Assembly: GCA_018729555.1 (NCBI GenBank)
Contig: JAHHQG010000031.1
Span: 1-55,168, forward strand
Source: Clostridiales bacterium
GTDB lineage: Bacteria > Bacillota > Sulfobacillia > RBS10-35
DNA length: 55,168 nucleotides
Direction of reading: 5' to 3'
Positions 1 to 6,793 of the stretch are shown here, piece after piece (position 1 is the stretch's first letter; each line of letters begins with the position of its first letter). The position numbers and the translations under genes are program-made. The notes beneath the pieces were generated by a model. It worked only from the letters and a program-made list of their open reading frames with translations, was not told where the DNA came from and did no database searches.

Positions 1-106
1 GGCATGCCTGCCACTGGCGGGCCGCCGTCAACCGGCCTATCGTGCCAGCCCGCGCCAGCGGGCTAGGTGCAAGCCCCTAGCTTTAGCTATGGGGTAGTTG
101 ACCCAT
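1..106 (+). mobile_element. Right end of an IS200/IS605-type element (body lies left of the window)
   Basis: The first ~101 bases are repeated in inverted orientation at 36362-36464; I count five or six mismatches. The stretch ends in a short hairpin around a TTTAGCTATGGGG core (about 75-95) followed by TAGTTGAC. This pattern, CCCC-stem, TTTAG loop, GGGGTAGT, is typical of IS200/IS605 right ends and recurs at 32021-32045. Upstream of the hairpin is a GC-rich stretch that can form a long stem. No transposase is present here. It may be the edge of an element outside the window or a short internally deleted copy. Confidence 0.6.
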
Positions 107-198
107 ACGCCGGGAGGAGGTCAATGGTACAGGCGTTTCTCTCGGGCGATTCAGGGGATGAAAGAGCGCGGGCCGCAACTGTGGTGAGGTGTGAGGAG

Positions 199-432
199 AT
201 GAACCCGCGTACCGAGATCCGGCGGCTGATTGACGAAGCGAGGCGGGCCGTGAAGGAAGACAACTTCGATGCGGCCGCGGAAGCTTTGCAACGTGCTTGG
301 GACATCGAACGCGCCGCCGGCATGTTGGACCAAGAACTGCAGGCGATGCTCTCCAGCCTCGGTGAGTACAGTGCCATTGCGCTGTGGGACATTTCTTGGG
401 TGCAAAGATGGATATCGAAGCCCGCCGGTTAA
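199..432 (+). CDS. Small hypothetical helical protein
   Basis: A 77-residue ORF starting at an ATG preceded by a purine-rich GTGAGGAG stretch. The same frame stays open upstream to base 67, but those residues would be encoded by the transposon end, so the internal ATG is preferred. The protein is charged and helical: the first ~50 residues alternate Arg/Lys/Glu with Ala and look like one tetratricopeptide-type helical hairpin (EALQRAWDIE), and the C-terminus is Trp-rich. No family was recognised. It sits between the element end and a secreted nuclease and could be a relic. Confidence 0.35.
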   Translation: MNPRTEIRRLIDEARRAVKEDNFDAAAEALQRAWDIERAAGMLDQELQAMLSSLGEYSAIALWDISWVQRWISKPAG

Positions 433-480
433 GCGCCGGTGGGGTCCGGTGCTCCTTTGAGGAGGACTAACATAGGTCTT

Positions 481-1254
481 GTGGAGGAAGGGTTGGCTAA
501 GGGTTGCCGTCGGCACTTGGTGTGGAAAAGCCTCTTCGCCCTGGCCTTCTTGGTGATCTTTCTCACAGCCGGCTGCCAGCTCTCCCCCGGGGATGTCTCT
601 TCCAAAGACGAAGATCCAGATCTTCTCGTCGCCAAGGTGGTGAGGATCATCGACGGCGACACCGTCGTCGTGGACATTCAGGGGAGAGAAGAGCGGGTGC
701 GGTTCATCGGCGTGGATACGCCTGAGACTGCTCATCCCACGAGGCCGGCGGAGCCATACGGACCTGAAGCTTTTGCGTTCACGTCCAGGCACCTCAGCCA
801 CCGCACCCTTTACCTGGAGCTAGACGTCCAAGAACGGGACAAATACGGGAGGCTTTTGGCCTACGTCTGGCTCGAGAAACCCAAGACCCGGAGCGATGAA
901 GAGATCCGCTCCTCCATGTTCAACGCCCTCCTTCTCCTGGAGGGCTATGCCCAGCTCATGACGGTTCCCCCCAACGTGAAGTACGTGGACCACTTTGTGC
1001 AGTATCAAAGGGAGGCCCGGGAAGGGGAAAAGGGCCTTTGGGGTTTAGAAGCCCATGGGGCCAGCGGAAGTGTCCCCGGCACGGGGGGCTATACCTGCCC
1101 TCCCGGTTACCCCATCAAGGGCAACATCAACGCCAGGAAAGAGAAGATCTATCACGGGCCGGGGGGTGCCTACTACGAGAAAACCAAACCGGAAGTCTGC
1201 TTCCGAACCGAAGAAGATGCCCAAAAGGCAGGCTTTCGCCCTGCCGCGCGGTGA
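481..1254 (+). CDS. Secreted thermonuclease-family lipoprotein with C-terminal sunset-type domain
   Basis: The N-terminus has a hydrophobic segment ending in a lipobox (FLTAGC), so the mature protein should be lipid-anchored outside the membrane. A staphylococcal-nuclease (SNase) fold follows, with the family signatures DGDTVVVD, VRFIGVDTPE, YGPEA and ERDKYGRLLAYVW, which carry the expected Asp/Arg/Glu catalytic residues. The last ~55 residues (CPPGYPIKGNIN, KIYHGPGG, TKPEVCF, A-GFRPA) match the small 'sunset' domain often fused to bacterial SNases. The start is uncertain: GTG at 481 is used, GTG 520 would give a classical short lipoprotein signal, and an ATA at 472 has the best spacing from GGAGG at 461-465. 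It ends 18 bases from the convergent gpr gene. Likely role is extracellular nucleic acid degradation or DNA scavenging. Confidence 0.85.
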   Translation: MEEGLAKGCRRHLVWKSLFALAFLVIFLTAGCQLSPGDVSSKDEDPDLLVAKVVRIIDGDTVVVDIQGREERVRFIGVDTPETAHPTRPAEPYGPEAFAFTSRHLSHRTLYLELDVQERDKYGRLLAYVWLEKPKTRSDEEIRSSMFNALLLLEGYAQLMTVPPNVKYVDHFVQYQREAREGEKGLWGLEAHGASGSVPGTGGYTCPPGYPIKGNINARKEKIYHGPGGAYYEKTKPEVCFRTEEDAQKAGFRPAAR

Positions 1255-1272
1255 CCTCTCCCGCAGTGTGGC

Positions 1273-2196
1273 TCAGAGAAGGCTCTCTTCCCTGGCTACC
1301 GCCGGATGAACCGCCGCATTGATCCCTGCCGCCACCACTGCTCCCATATCCTCCATGAGGCTATCGATCTCTTTGGGCGTCACCATGAGGTGGCCCATGA
1401 CGGGAGCCAGGTGTTCCTCTAGGAAGGCGTCGAGGTTGTCTTGGAACTGGTTTTTTTGCTGAAGGAAGGCCAAGAGGCTTTCCCTGGCGATGGTGAGGGC
1501 GTGGACCACCGTCGGAATGCCGATGGCGACCACCGCCTCGACGCCCAGCGCTTCCTTCGTGATCTCCGCCCTGGCATTTCCCACCCCCGATCCCGGGCGA
1601 ATCCCCGTATCCGCCAGTTGAATGGTGCTCCCGATCCGCTGGATGCTTCCCGCCGCCAAAGCATCCACCGCCAGGACGGCATCGGGGCGGATTTCTTTGG
1701 TGATGCCCAGGATCACATCTTTGGTTTCGATGCCCGTCTGCCCCAGGACGCCCGGGGCGATGGCGCTGAGGGTTCCCAGCTCCCCTTCGTAATCCTTAGG
1801 CATCTTAGGGGCCAGGTGCCGGCTCACCAGGAGCTTTTTCACCACCCGAGGTCCCAAGGAATCAGGGGTGGCCTCTTGATTCCCCAGGCCCACCACCAGG
1901 ACGGACATGCCGGAGCGGGGGAGGAGGCCCTGGATCTCCCGCGAGAGGACCCGGGCCAGCTTCTCCTGCTGATCCTTCCTCCGTTCCCGGAAGCTCTGGC
2001 TGGTGAGGGTGACATAGGTTCCCTTCTTTTTGCCCGTCAGTTCCTCCCCCCGCTCGTCCACCACCTTCACCCTCTGGATGAGGATTTCTCCCTCCTTCTC
2101 TTCCCGATCCACCTGGATGCCCGGTGCCTCCTCGACCCTTTGCCGCTGGAGGAAAGCCTCCACCGCTTCCAGCGCCAGATCGCTCCTGATGGCCAA
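1273..2196 (-). CDS. gpr: Germination protease GPR
   Basis: GPR is the spore protease that degrades small acid-soluble proteins (SASPs) at germination. The protein is 307 aa from a TTG start with a GAGGGGG ribosome site just upstream; its N-terminus (AIRSDLALEAVE) matches the conserved GPR start, whereas the frame continues further upstream only as non-family sequence antisense to rsmD. Conserved blocks include VVGLGNQEATPDSLGP, AIAPGVLGQTGIET, AVDALAA and the GIRPGSGVGN-R region, and the C-terminus ends with the typical NAAVHPA segment. It is divergent from rsmD with only ~57 bases between the two starts. It is strong evidence for an endospore former. Regulation was not resolved; a forespore promoter would be expected. 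Confidence 0.93.
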   Translation of the reverse strand: MAIRSDLALEAVEAFLQRQRVEEAPGIQVDREEKEGEILIQRVKVVDERGEELTGKKKGTYVTLTSQSFRERRKDQQEKLARVLSREIQGLLPRSGMSVLVVGLGNQEATPDSLGPRVVKKLLVSRHLAPKMPKDYEGELGTLSAIAPGVLGQTGIETKDVILGITKEIRPDAVLAVDALAAGSIQRIGSTIQLADTGIRPGSGVGNARAEITKEALGVEAVVAIGIPTVVHALTIARESLLAFLQQKNQFQDNLDAFLEEHLAPVMGHLMVTPKEIDSLMEDMGAVVAAGINAAVHPAVAREESLL

Positions 2197-2253
2197 GAAA
2201 CTTCCCCCTCGAAAGGGAGGTTGGTCCCCTTTGCCTCGCGTTATGCTAAAAGC

Positions 2254-2817
2254 ATGAGCCATCTGCGCATCAGCGGCGGAGAACACAAAGGGCGAAAGCT
2301 GGTCTCTCCCAAGGGGCTGGAGGTCAGGCCCACGCCCCAGATGGCAAGGGAAGCCATCTTTTCCATCCTGGCGGCGAAGGTGCCCGGAAGCTCCGTCCTG
2401 GACCTCTTCTCGGGGACGGGCTCCATGGGCCTGGAGGCCCTCAGCCGTGGCGCCCAAAGGGTCGTCTTTGTCGAAAAGGCTCCTTTGGCCCTTTCCGCCC
2501 TGCGGCGCAATGTCCAAGCCCTCAGGGTGGAAGGTGCGGTACGGGTGATGCCCCTCCCCGTGCAAAAGGCCCTGGACATCCTCCGGGAGGAAGGCGAAAC
2601 CTTCGACCTCCTTTTGGCCGATCCCCCGTACAAAGAGCCGGCATGGGCCACCTGGCTGGGGAAGCTGGCGTGGGTGATGAGCCAAGAAGGTGTGGCAGTG
2701 GTGGAGGTGGAAGCTAAAGGGGAGGGGGAATTCCTTCAAGCCTTGCCACCGGACCTTCAGGTGGCCGACCGGCGGAGGTACGGGAGAGGGCTTTTTTTCT
2801 TTCTGGTGAAGGAGTGA
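2254..2817 (+). CDS. rsmD: 16S rRNA (guanine(966)-N2)-methyltransferase RsmD
   Basis: RsmD methylates G966 of 16S rRNA using S-adenosylmethionine during 30S assembly. The 187-aa protein shows the family start (LRISGGEHKGRKL), the SAM-binding motif VLDLFSGTGSMGLEALSRGA and the catalytic NPPY-type motif as ADPPY. The start is the ATG just upstream of SHLRISGG; the frame runs upstream but only as antisense of gpr. A TATGCT box at 2242-2247 lies within 12 bases of the start codon, so the message may have a very short leader. The stop is followed 4 bases later by coaD, the conserved rsmD-coaD pair of Firmicutes. Confidence 0.95.
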   Translation: MSHLRISGGEHKGRKLVSPKGLEVRPTPQMAREAIFSILAAKVPGSSVLDLFSGTGSMGLEALSRGAQRVVFVEKAPLALSALRRNVQALRVEGAVRVMPLPVQKALDILREEGETFDLLLADPPYKEPAWATWLGKLAWVMSQEGVAVVEVEAKGEGEFLQALPPDLQVADRRRYGRGLFFFLVKE

Positions 2818-2821
2818 TGCC

Positions 2822-3319
2822 ATGCGCATAGCCGTCTGTCCTGGAAGTTTCGATCCCATCACCCTGGGTCACCTGGACATCATCGAACGGGCCAGCCGCA
2901 TCTTCGACCGCTGCATCGTGGCCGTCTTTCCCAACCTCGCCAAAAAGCCCCTTTTTTCGGTGGAAGAGCGGGTGGAGATGGTCCGAGAGGCGGTGGCCCA
3001 TCTCCCCAATGTGGAGGTGGAGGCCAGCCAGGAGCTCCTGGCGGACTTCGCTAAAAAGAGGGGTGTCACGGCCATCGTGAAGGGATTGCGGGCCGTCAGC
3101 GATTATGAATATGAGGTGCAGATGGCCCAGATGAACTACCGCCTGGCACCTGAAGTAGAAACCCTATTTCTGGTGGCGCGGGGGGAGCACGCCTTTTTGA
3201 GCAGCAGCATCGTGAAAGAAGTGGCCCGCTTCCACGGCAACGTGGATGACCTGGTGCCTCCCAACGTGGCCCGGGCCCTCAAGGTTAAGTTCTCCCCCGC
3301 TCGAAAGGAAAAGGTGTAG
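2822..3319 (+). CDS. coaD: Phosphopantetheine adenylyltransferase
   Basis: CoaD makes dephospho-CoA from 4'-phosphopantetheine and ATP, the penultimate step of coenzyme A synthesis. The 165-aa length is normal. The nucleotidyltransferase signature GSFDPITLGHLDII is at residues ~8-21, and the family motifs VKGLRAVSDYEYE and FLSSSIVKEVARF are present. GGAG lies close upstream, overlapping the rsmD stop. The stop overlaps the next gene by one base (TAGTG), pointing to translational coupling. Confidence 0.96.
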   Translation: MRIAVCPGSFDPITLGHLDIIERASRIFDRCIVAVFPNLAKKPLFSVEERVEMVREAVAHLPNVEVEASQELLADFAKKRGVTAIVKGLRAVSDYEYEVQMAQMNYRLAPEVETLFLVARGEHAFLSSSIVKEVARFHGNVDDLVPPNVARALKVKFSPARKEKV

Positions 3320-3783
3320 TGGACCAGCTCCTAACCCTTTTGTCGCAGCTGGAAGCCTTGGCGACCCAGAGCGGGAAGCTTCCCTTCACCCATAAGCTTT
3401 TGATCGACGAAGAGCCCTTCCTGGAGCTCCTGGAAGCCATCCGGGTGGCCCTTCCCCCTTCCCTGGGGGAGGCGGAACGGATCCAACGGGAGAAAGAAAA
3501 GATCCTGGCCCAAGCCCGGGACGAAGCCCAGGCCATCCTGGAGCGGGCCCGGGAGGAAGCCCGCAGGCTGACGGACGAAAAGCTCATCCAGCAGCAGGTG
3601 GAAGAGCAGGCCCGCCAGGTGTACCGGGAGGCGGAAGAAGGTGCCCGGCGCCTGCGGCAGGCGGCCGTCAAGTATGCCGTGGAGGTCCTCACCCAGGTGG
3701 AAGGGAACCTCCGCCAGGCGACGGAAGTCCTCAGAGACGGGAAGCGAAGGCTGCTGGGCGAAAGGGAAGAAGACGAAGGCTAG
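3319..3783 (+). CDS. Coiled-coil protein, ATP synthase E/H-subunit-like
   Basis: A 154-aa soluble protein starting at a GTG that shares its first base with the coaD stop. After ~45 residues of mixed sequence, the middle (about residues 50-125) is almost pure charged helix rich in Glu, Arg, Ala and Gln (for example ILAQARDEAQAILERAREEA), the pattern of a long coiled coil as in V-type ATPase stalk subunits or DivIVA-like proteins. No catalytic motif is seen. Position after coaD is where Firmicutes often carry a short conserved coiled-coil gene. A scaffold or cell-division role is possible but not shown. Confidence 0.75.
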   Translation: MDQLLTLLSQLEALATQSGKLPFTHKLLIDEEPFLELLEAIRVALPPSLGEAERIQREKEKILAQARDEAQAILERAREEARRLTDEKLIQQQVEEQARQVYREAEEGARRLRQAAVKYAVEVLTQVEGNLRQATEVLRDGKRRLLGEREEDEG

Positions 3784-3843
3784 GAAAGAACTACCGTCGT
3801 TTCCACGGGTCCCTCCCGGTAATCTGGAAGCCGTCAGGGAGGG

Positions 3844-4740
3844 ATGGAATTGCGAAAAGCCCTTCGGGCCATATGGACGGTGGTGCTCCTCTTGGGGGTG
3901 GTGGGCTGGGGGACTCCGGCCCAGGCAGCCTCCTGGATCCAGGTGACGGGTCCCATCGCTCCGGGCCTCCGGGAAGGCATGGCGGGCCCGGCGGTGCGGA
4001 CCCTGCAGGGCGATCTCTGGCATGTGGGCCTCAATCCAGGTCCCGCGGACGGCTACTTCGGTCCCCGCACGCGGGCGGCCCTGGAGGCCTTTCAGAAGCG
4101 GGAAGGCCTTCCCGTCACGGGGACCCTCACGGATGCCACCTTTTCCCGCCTGGTGGCCAAGGTGCTGGGTTGGGGAACCCTTTCGGGGCTCCGCATCGTC
4201 CTGGACCCCGGCCACGGGGATGGAACAGGGGCCTGGGGCGTCTATCCAGGGGCCAAGGACGAGCACATCAACGTCTACCAGGTGGCCCTTTCGGCCAAGG
4301 CCCTTTTGGAAAGGGCCGGCGCCCAGGTCATCCTCACCCGCAAAAACGGCCAGGACAGCTTCTACGGCACCCTCCGCGGCCTTGACGCCCGGGTGGCCAT
4401 GGCCAACGACCTGGGAGCCCACCTCTTCATCAGCCTCCATCAGAACTGGAACCCCGATGCTGGCCTGAGGGGAGTGGCCACCTACTACTGGAAAGCCGAC
4501 TCCCAGGGGCTTGCCCAGGCGATGCAGCGGGAAGTGGCGAAAGCCACGGGATTGAGGGACATCGGCCTTTTCACCGAACCCTTCTACGTCATCACCTATA
4601 CCCGCATGCCGGCTGTCCTGGTGGAGCTGGGGTTCCTCTCCAACCCTGAGGAAGCCCGGTTCATCTCCCGCCCGTCCTTTTACGAGAAGGCCGCCCAGGG
4701 CATCTATCAGGGGGTCCTGGCCTACCTCCGGAAGCGCTAG
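3844..4740 (+). CDS. Secreted N-acetylmuramoyl-L-alanine amidase with peptidoglycan-binding domain
   Basis: A cell-wall hydrolase cleaving the bond between N-acetylmuramic acid and L-Ala. The 298-aa protein has a signal peptide (hydrophobic residues ~10-25, cleavage near AQAA), a PG_binding_1 domain at ~40-105 (VRTLQGDLW, DGYFGPRTRAALEAFQ), and an Amidase_3 domain to the end. Zinc ligands appear as His in LDPGHG, Glu in KDEHIN and His in ISLHQN, with the catalytic Glu in VLVELGFLSN. This architecture is common in spore or vegetative lytic enzymes of the CwlC/SleB neighbourhood. It is in line with coaD and the coiled-coil gene and probably co-transcribed with them. Confidence 0.92.
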   Translation: MELRKALRAIWTVVLLLGVVGWGTPAQAASWIQVTGPIAPGLREGMAGPAVRTLQGDLWHVGLNPGPADGYFGPRTRAALEAFQKREGLPVTGTLTDATFSRLVAKVLGWGTLSGLRIVLDPGHGDGTGAWGVYPGAKDEHINVYQVALSAKALLERAGAQVILTRKNGQDSFYGTLRGLDARVAMANDLGAHLFISLHQNWNPDAGLRGVATYYWKADSQGLAQAMQREVAKATGLRDIGLFTEPFYVITYTRMPAVLVELGFLSNPEEARFISRPSFYEKAAQGIYQGVLAYLRKR

Positions 4741-4819
4741 GCAGCCCTTACGCCTGAGGCTCCTTTTTGGTACGTTAAAAGAGGAAAAGCAAAGTTTTTG
4801 AGGGAAAGAGGGCGAGGTT

Positions 4820-6070
4820 CTGACCCGGGCAGTCATTGTCGGTGCCGGTGCCATCGGTCTCATGTCGGCCTATCATCTGGTGGAGCACGGGGCGTCGGTC
4901 ACGGTGGTGGACCGGTTGCCCCCAGGGCAGGCGTGCAGCTTCGGCAACGCCGGCTGGGTGACGCCATCCCTGGCCAACCCCGTTCCGGAGCCGGGGATCT
5001 TCTGGCAGGTCCTCCGCTGGCTGGTGCAGCGGGATAGCCCTTTCTCCATGCGGATCGCGGAGGTCCTTAAGGACCCCGGCTGGTTCCTGGGGTTTCTTCG
5101 GGCATCCCGCCCTCAGGCGTATGAAAAAGGCCTCCGGGCTCAAGGGGTTCTGATTCTTCAGGGCATGGAAATCCTTTCAAAGGTGCAGGAAAAGGTCCCC
5201 TTTGAGCTGCACCGGGATGGCCTCCTCTATGTCTTCCACACCGAGCACGAGTACGAAAAGCACCTTAAGGATTTCGAAAGGCTGGCGGAGCTGGGGATGT
5301 CCCCTCCCCGGCCGGTGCTGGGAGAAGAGCTTTTGGAGTGGGAACCGGGGCTTAAGCCCGGCCTTCAAAAGGGCCTTTGGGTGGAGAGCGACTGGCATGT
5401 GCGCCCCGATGACCTGACGGGGTCCCTTTCGGCGTACCTCCGGGAAAAGGGCGTGGAGTTCCTGGAAGCCCACGTGGAAGGGTTCGTCGGCAAAAACGGA
5501 AAGGTGAAGGCCCTGGCCACCACGGCAGGAGAAATTTCGGGGGATGTCTTTCTCCTGGCGGCCGGCGTCTGGACAGGGCTCCTCACCCGAAAGCTGGGGG
5601 TGCGCCTCCCCCTCCAGGGGGGCAAAGGGTACTCCATCACCATCTGGGGGGCGAAGCTGCGGTTGCGGCGCCCCCTTTACTTCCCCGACGTGCGCCTGGC
5701 CTGCAGCCCCTTTGAAGGAGGAGGCCTTCGCCTGGCGGGGCGGATGGAGATCGCCGGCTTCGACGACCGGCTGGATCCCCGGAAGGTGGAGGCCCTCGCC
5801 AGGAGCGCCGACGAAGCGCTGGTGGGCTGGCGGGAGCGGGAGCCGGGAGGCCGGGAGGTGGCCTGGACGGGCCTCAGGCCCCTTCTCCCCGACGGCCTTC
5901 CCGCCATCGGGCGACTTCCCCGGACGGAGAACGTCTTTGTGGCCGCTGGCCACGGGATGCTGGGCATCACCCTTTCGGCCCCGACGGGCAAGGCCGTGGC
6001 CGACCTTATGATGCAAGGCAAGACCGACCTGGCGGTGGCTCCCTTCGACCCCGCCCGTTTCCAGAAGTGA
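4820..6070 (+). CDS. FAD-dependent oxidoreductase, DadA/D-amino-acid dehydrogenase type (CTG start)
   Basis: The 416-aa protein begins with a Rossmann dinucleotide site, VIVGAGAIGLMSAYHL, and ends with the DAO-family segment LLPDGLPAIGRLP...AAGHGMLGITLSAPTGKAVADLM, as in D-amino acid dehydrogenases that oxidise D-amino acids to keto acids. The first ATG (4862) lies inside the FAD site and would remove the glycine loop. Between the upstream stop (4799-4801) and that ATG the only plausible initiator is CTG 4820, which has AAAGAGGG about 8 bases upstream, so a CTG start is proposed. Exact substrate unknown; D-amino acids from wall turnover would suit the adjacent amidase, but that is inference. 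Confidence 0.85.
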   Translation: MTRAVIVGAGAIGLMSAYHLVEHGASVTVVDRLPPGQACSFGNAGWVTPSLANPVPEPGIFWQVLRWLVQRDSPFSMRIAEVLKDPGWFLGFLRASRPQAYEKGLRAQGVLILQGMEILSKVQEKVPFELHRDGLLYVFHTEHEYEKHLKDFERLAELGMSPPRPVLGEELLEWEPGLKPGLQKGLWVESDWHVRPDDLTGSLSAYLREKGVEFLEAHVEGFVGKNGKVKALATTAGEISGDVFLLAAGVWTGLLTRKLGVRLPLQGGKGYSITIWGAKLRLRRPLYFPDVRLACSPFEGGGLRLAGRMEIAGFDDRLDPRKVEALARSADEALVGWREREPGGREVAWTGLRPLLPDGLPAIGRLPRTENVFVAAGHGMLGITLSAPTGKAVADLMMQGKTDLAVAPFDPARFQK

Positions 6071-6085
6071 TATAGTGAAGCCAGG

Positions 6086-6793
6086 GTGAAAGCTTTGCTC
6101 CTCTCGTGGAGCGGAGGCAAAGACAGCGCCCTGGCCCTGGAGGAAGCCAGGCGCCAGGGCTTTCCCATCCAAGGCCTTTTGACCACCGTGACGGTTCCCC
6201 AGCGGCGCGTCAGCATGCACGGGGTGAGGGAGGAGCTTTTGTGGGCTCAGGCCTGGTCCCTGGGCCTTCCCCTCCATGTGGTGTACATCCCCGACGGGGC
6301 CGATAACGAAACGTATGAACGGCTGATGGGCCGAAAGGTGGCGGAGCTGAAGGCCTTGGGGATCGAAGGCTACATCTTTGGGGATACCCTTCTTGAGGAT
6401 GTGCGGGAGTACCGGGAAACCCTTTTGCAAAGGGCAGGGTGCCGCGCCTACTTTCCTTTGTGGCAAAGGGATGGGCGAGAGCTCTTGCGGCGCTTTTGGG
6501 TGCAGGGCTTCAAGGCCACGGTGGCGGTGGTGGACGGGCGAAAGCTGGATCCCTCGCTTCTGGGTCGCCCCGTCGACGAAGCCTTCTTCCGGGAGCTTCC
6601 CCAAGAGGTGGATCCTTTAGGCGAAAATGGAGAATATCACACCTTTGTGTGGGATGGGCCTCTTTTTTCCCACCCTATCCCTGTGGATGCTGGCGAAAAA
6701 GTGGAGAAGGGGCCCCTCGTCTACCTGGATCTCCTGCCTTTGAAGGCAAAAAGGGGTGATGGCCATGGTCCCAGAGCGTCTGGGGATCAATGA
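6086..6793 (+). CDS. PP-loop ATPase of the Dph6 (diphthine-ammonia ligase-like) family
   Basis: The protein starts (GTG) with the PP-loop pyrophosphatase motif SWSGGKDSALAL, which binds ATP, and carries the family's later motifs GYIFGDTLLEDVREY and NGEYHTFVWDGPLF. In eukaryotes and archaea the family amidates diphthine on elongation factor 2; bacteria have no diphthamide, so the bacterial substrate is unknown and the Dph6 name describes the family only. At 235 aa it is a normal length. TATAGT at 6070-6075 overlaps the end of the oxidoreductase and may be its -10. The 3' end overlaps odhA by 29 bases. Confidence 0.85.
   Translation: MKALLLSWSGGKDSALALEEARRQGFPIQGLLTTVTVPQRRVSMHGVREELLWAQAWSLGLPLHVVYIPDGADNETYERLMGRKVAELKALGIEGYIFGDTLLEDVREYRETLLQRAGCRAYFPLWQRDGRELLRRFWVQGFKATVAVVDGRKLDPSLLGRPVDEAFFRELPQEVDPLGENGEYHTFVWDGPLFSHPIPVDAGEKVEKGPLVYLDLLPLKAKRGDGHGPRASGDQ

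Noticed and set aside
1441-2253. Upstream extension of the rsmD reading frame
   Set aside because: RsmD similarity begins at 2254 and the upstream part is antisense to gpr.
2197-2862. Upstream extension of the gpr frame into rsmD
   Set aside because: Conserved GPR N-terminus begins at the TTG at 2196, which has a ribosome site.
3331-4863. A 510-codon minus-strand open frame opposite the coiled-coil and amidase genes
   Set aside because: Shadow of genuine plus-strand genes; composition is Gly/His/Arg-rich and it has no ribosome site.
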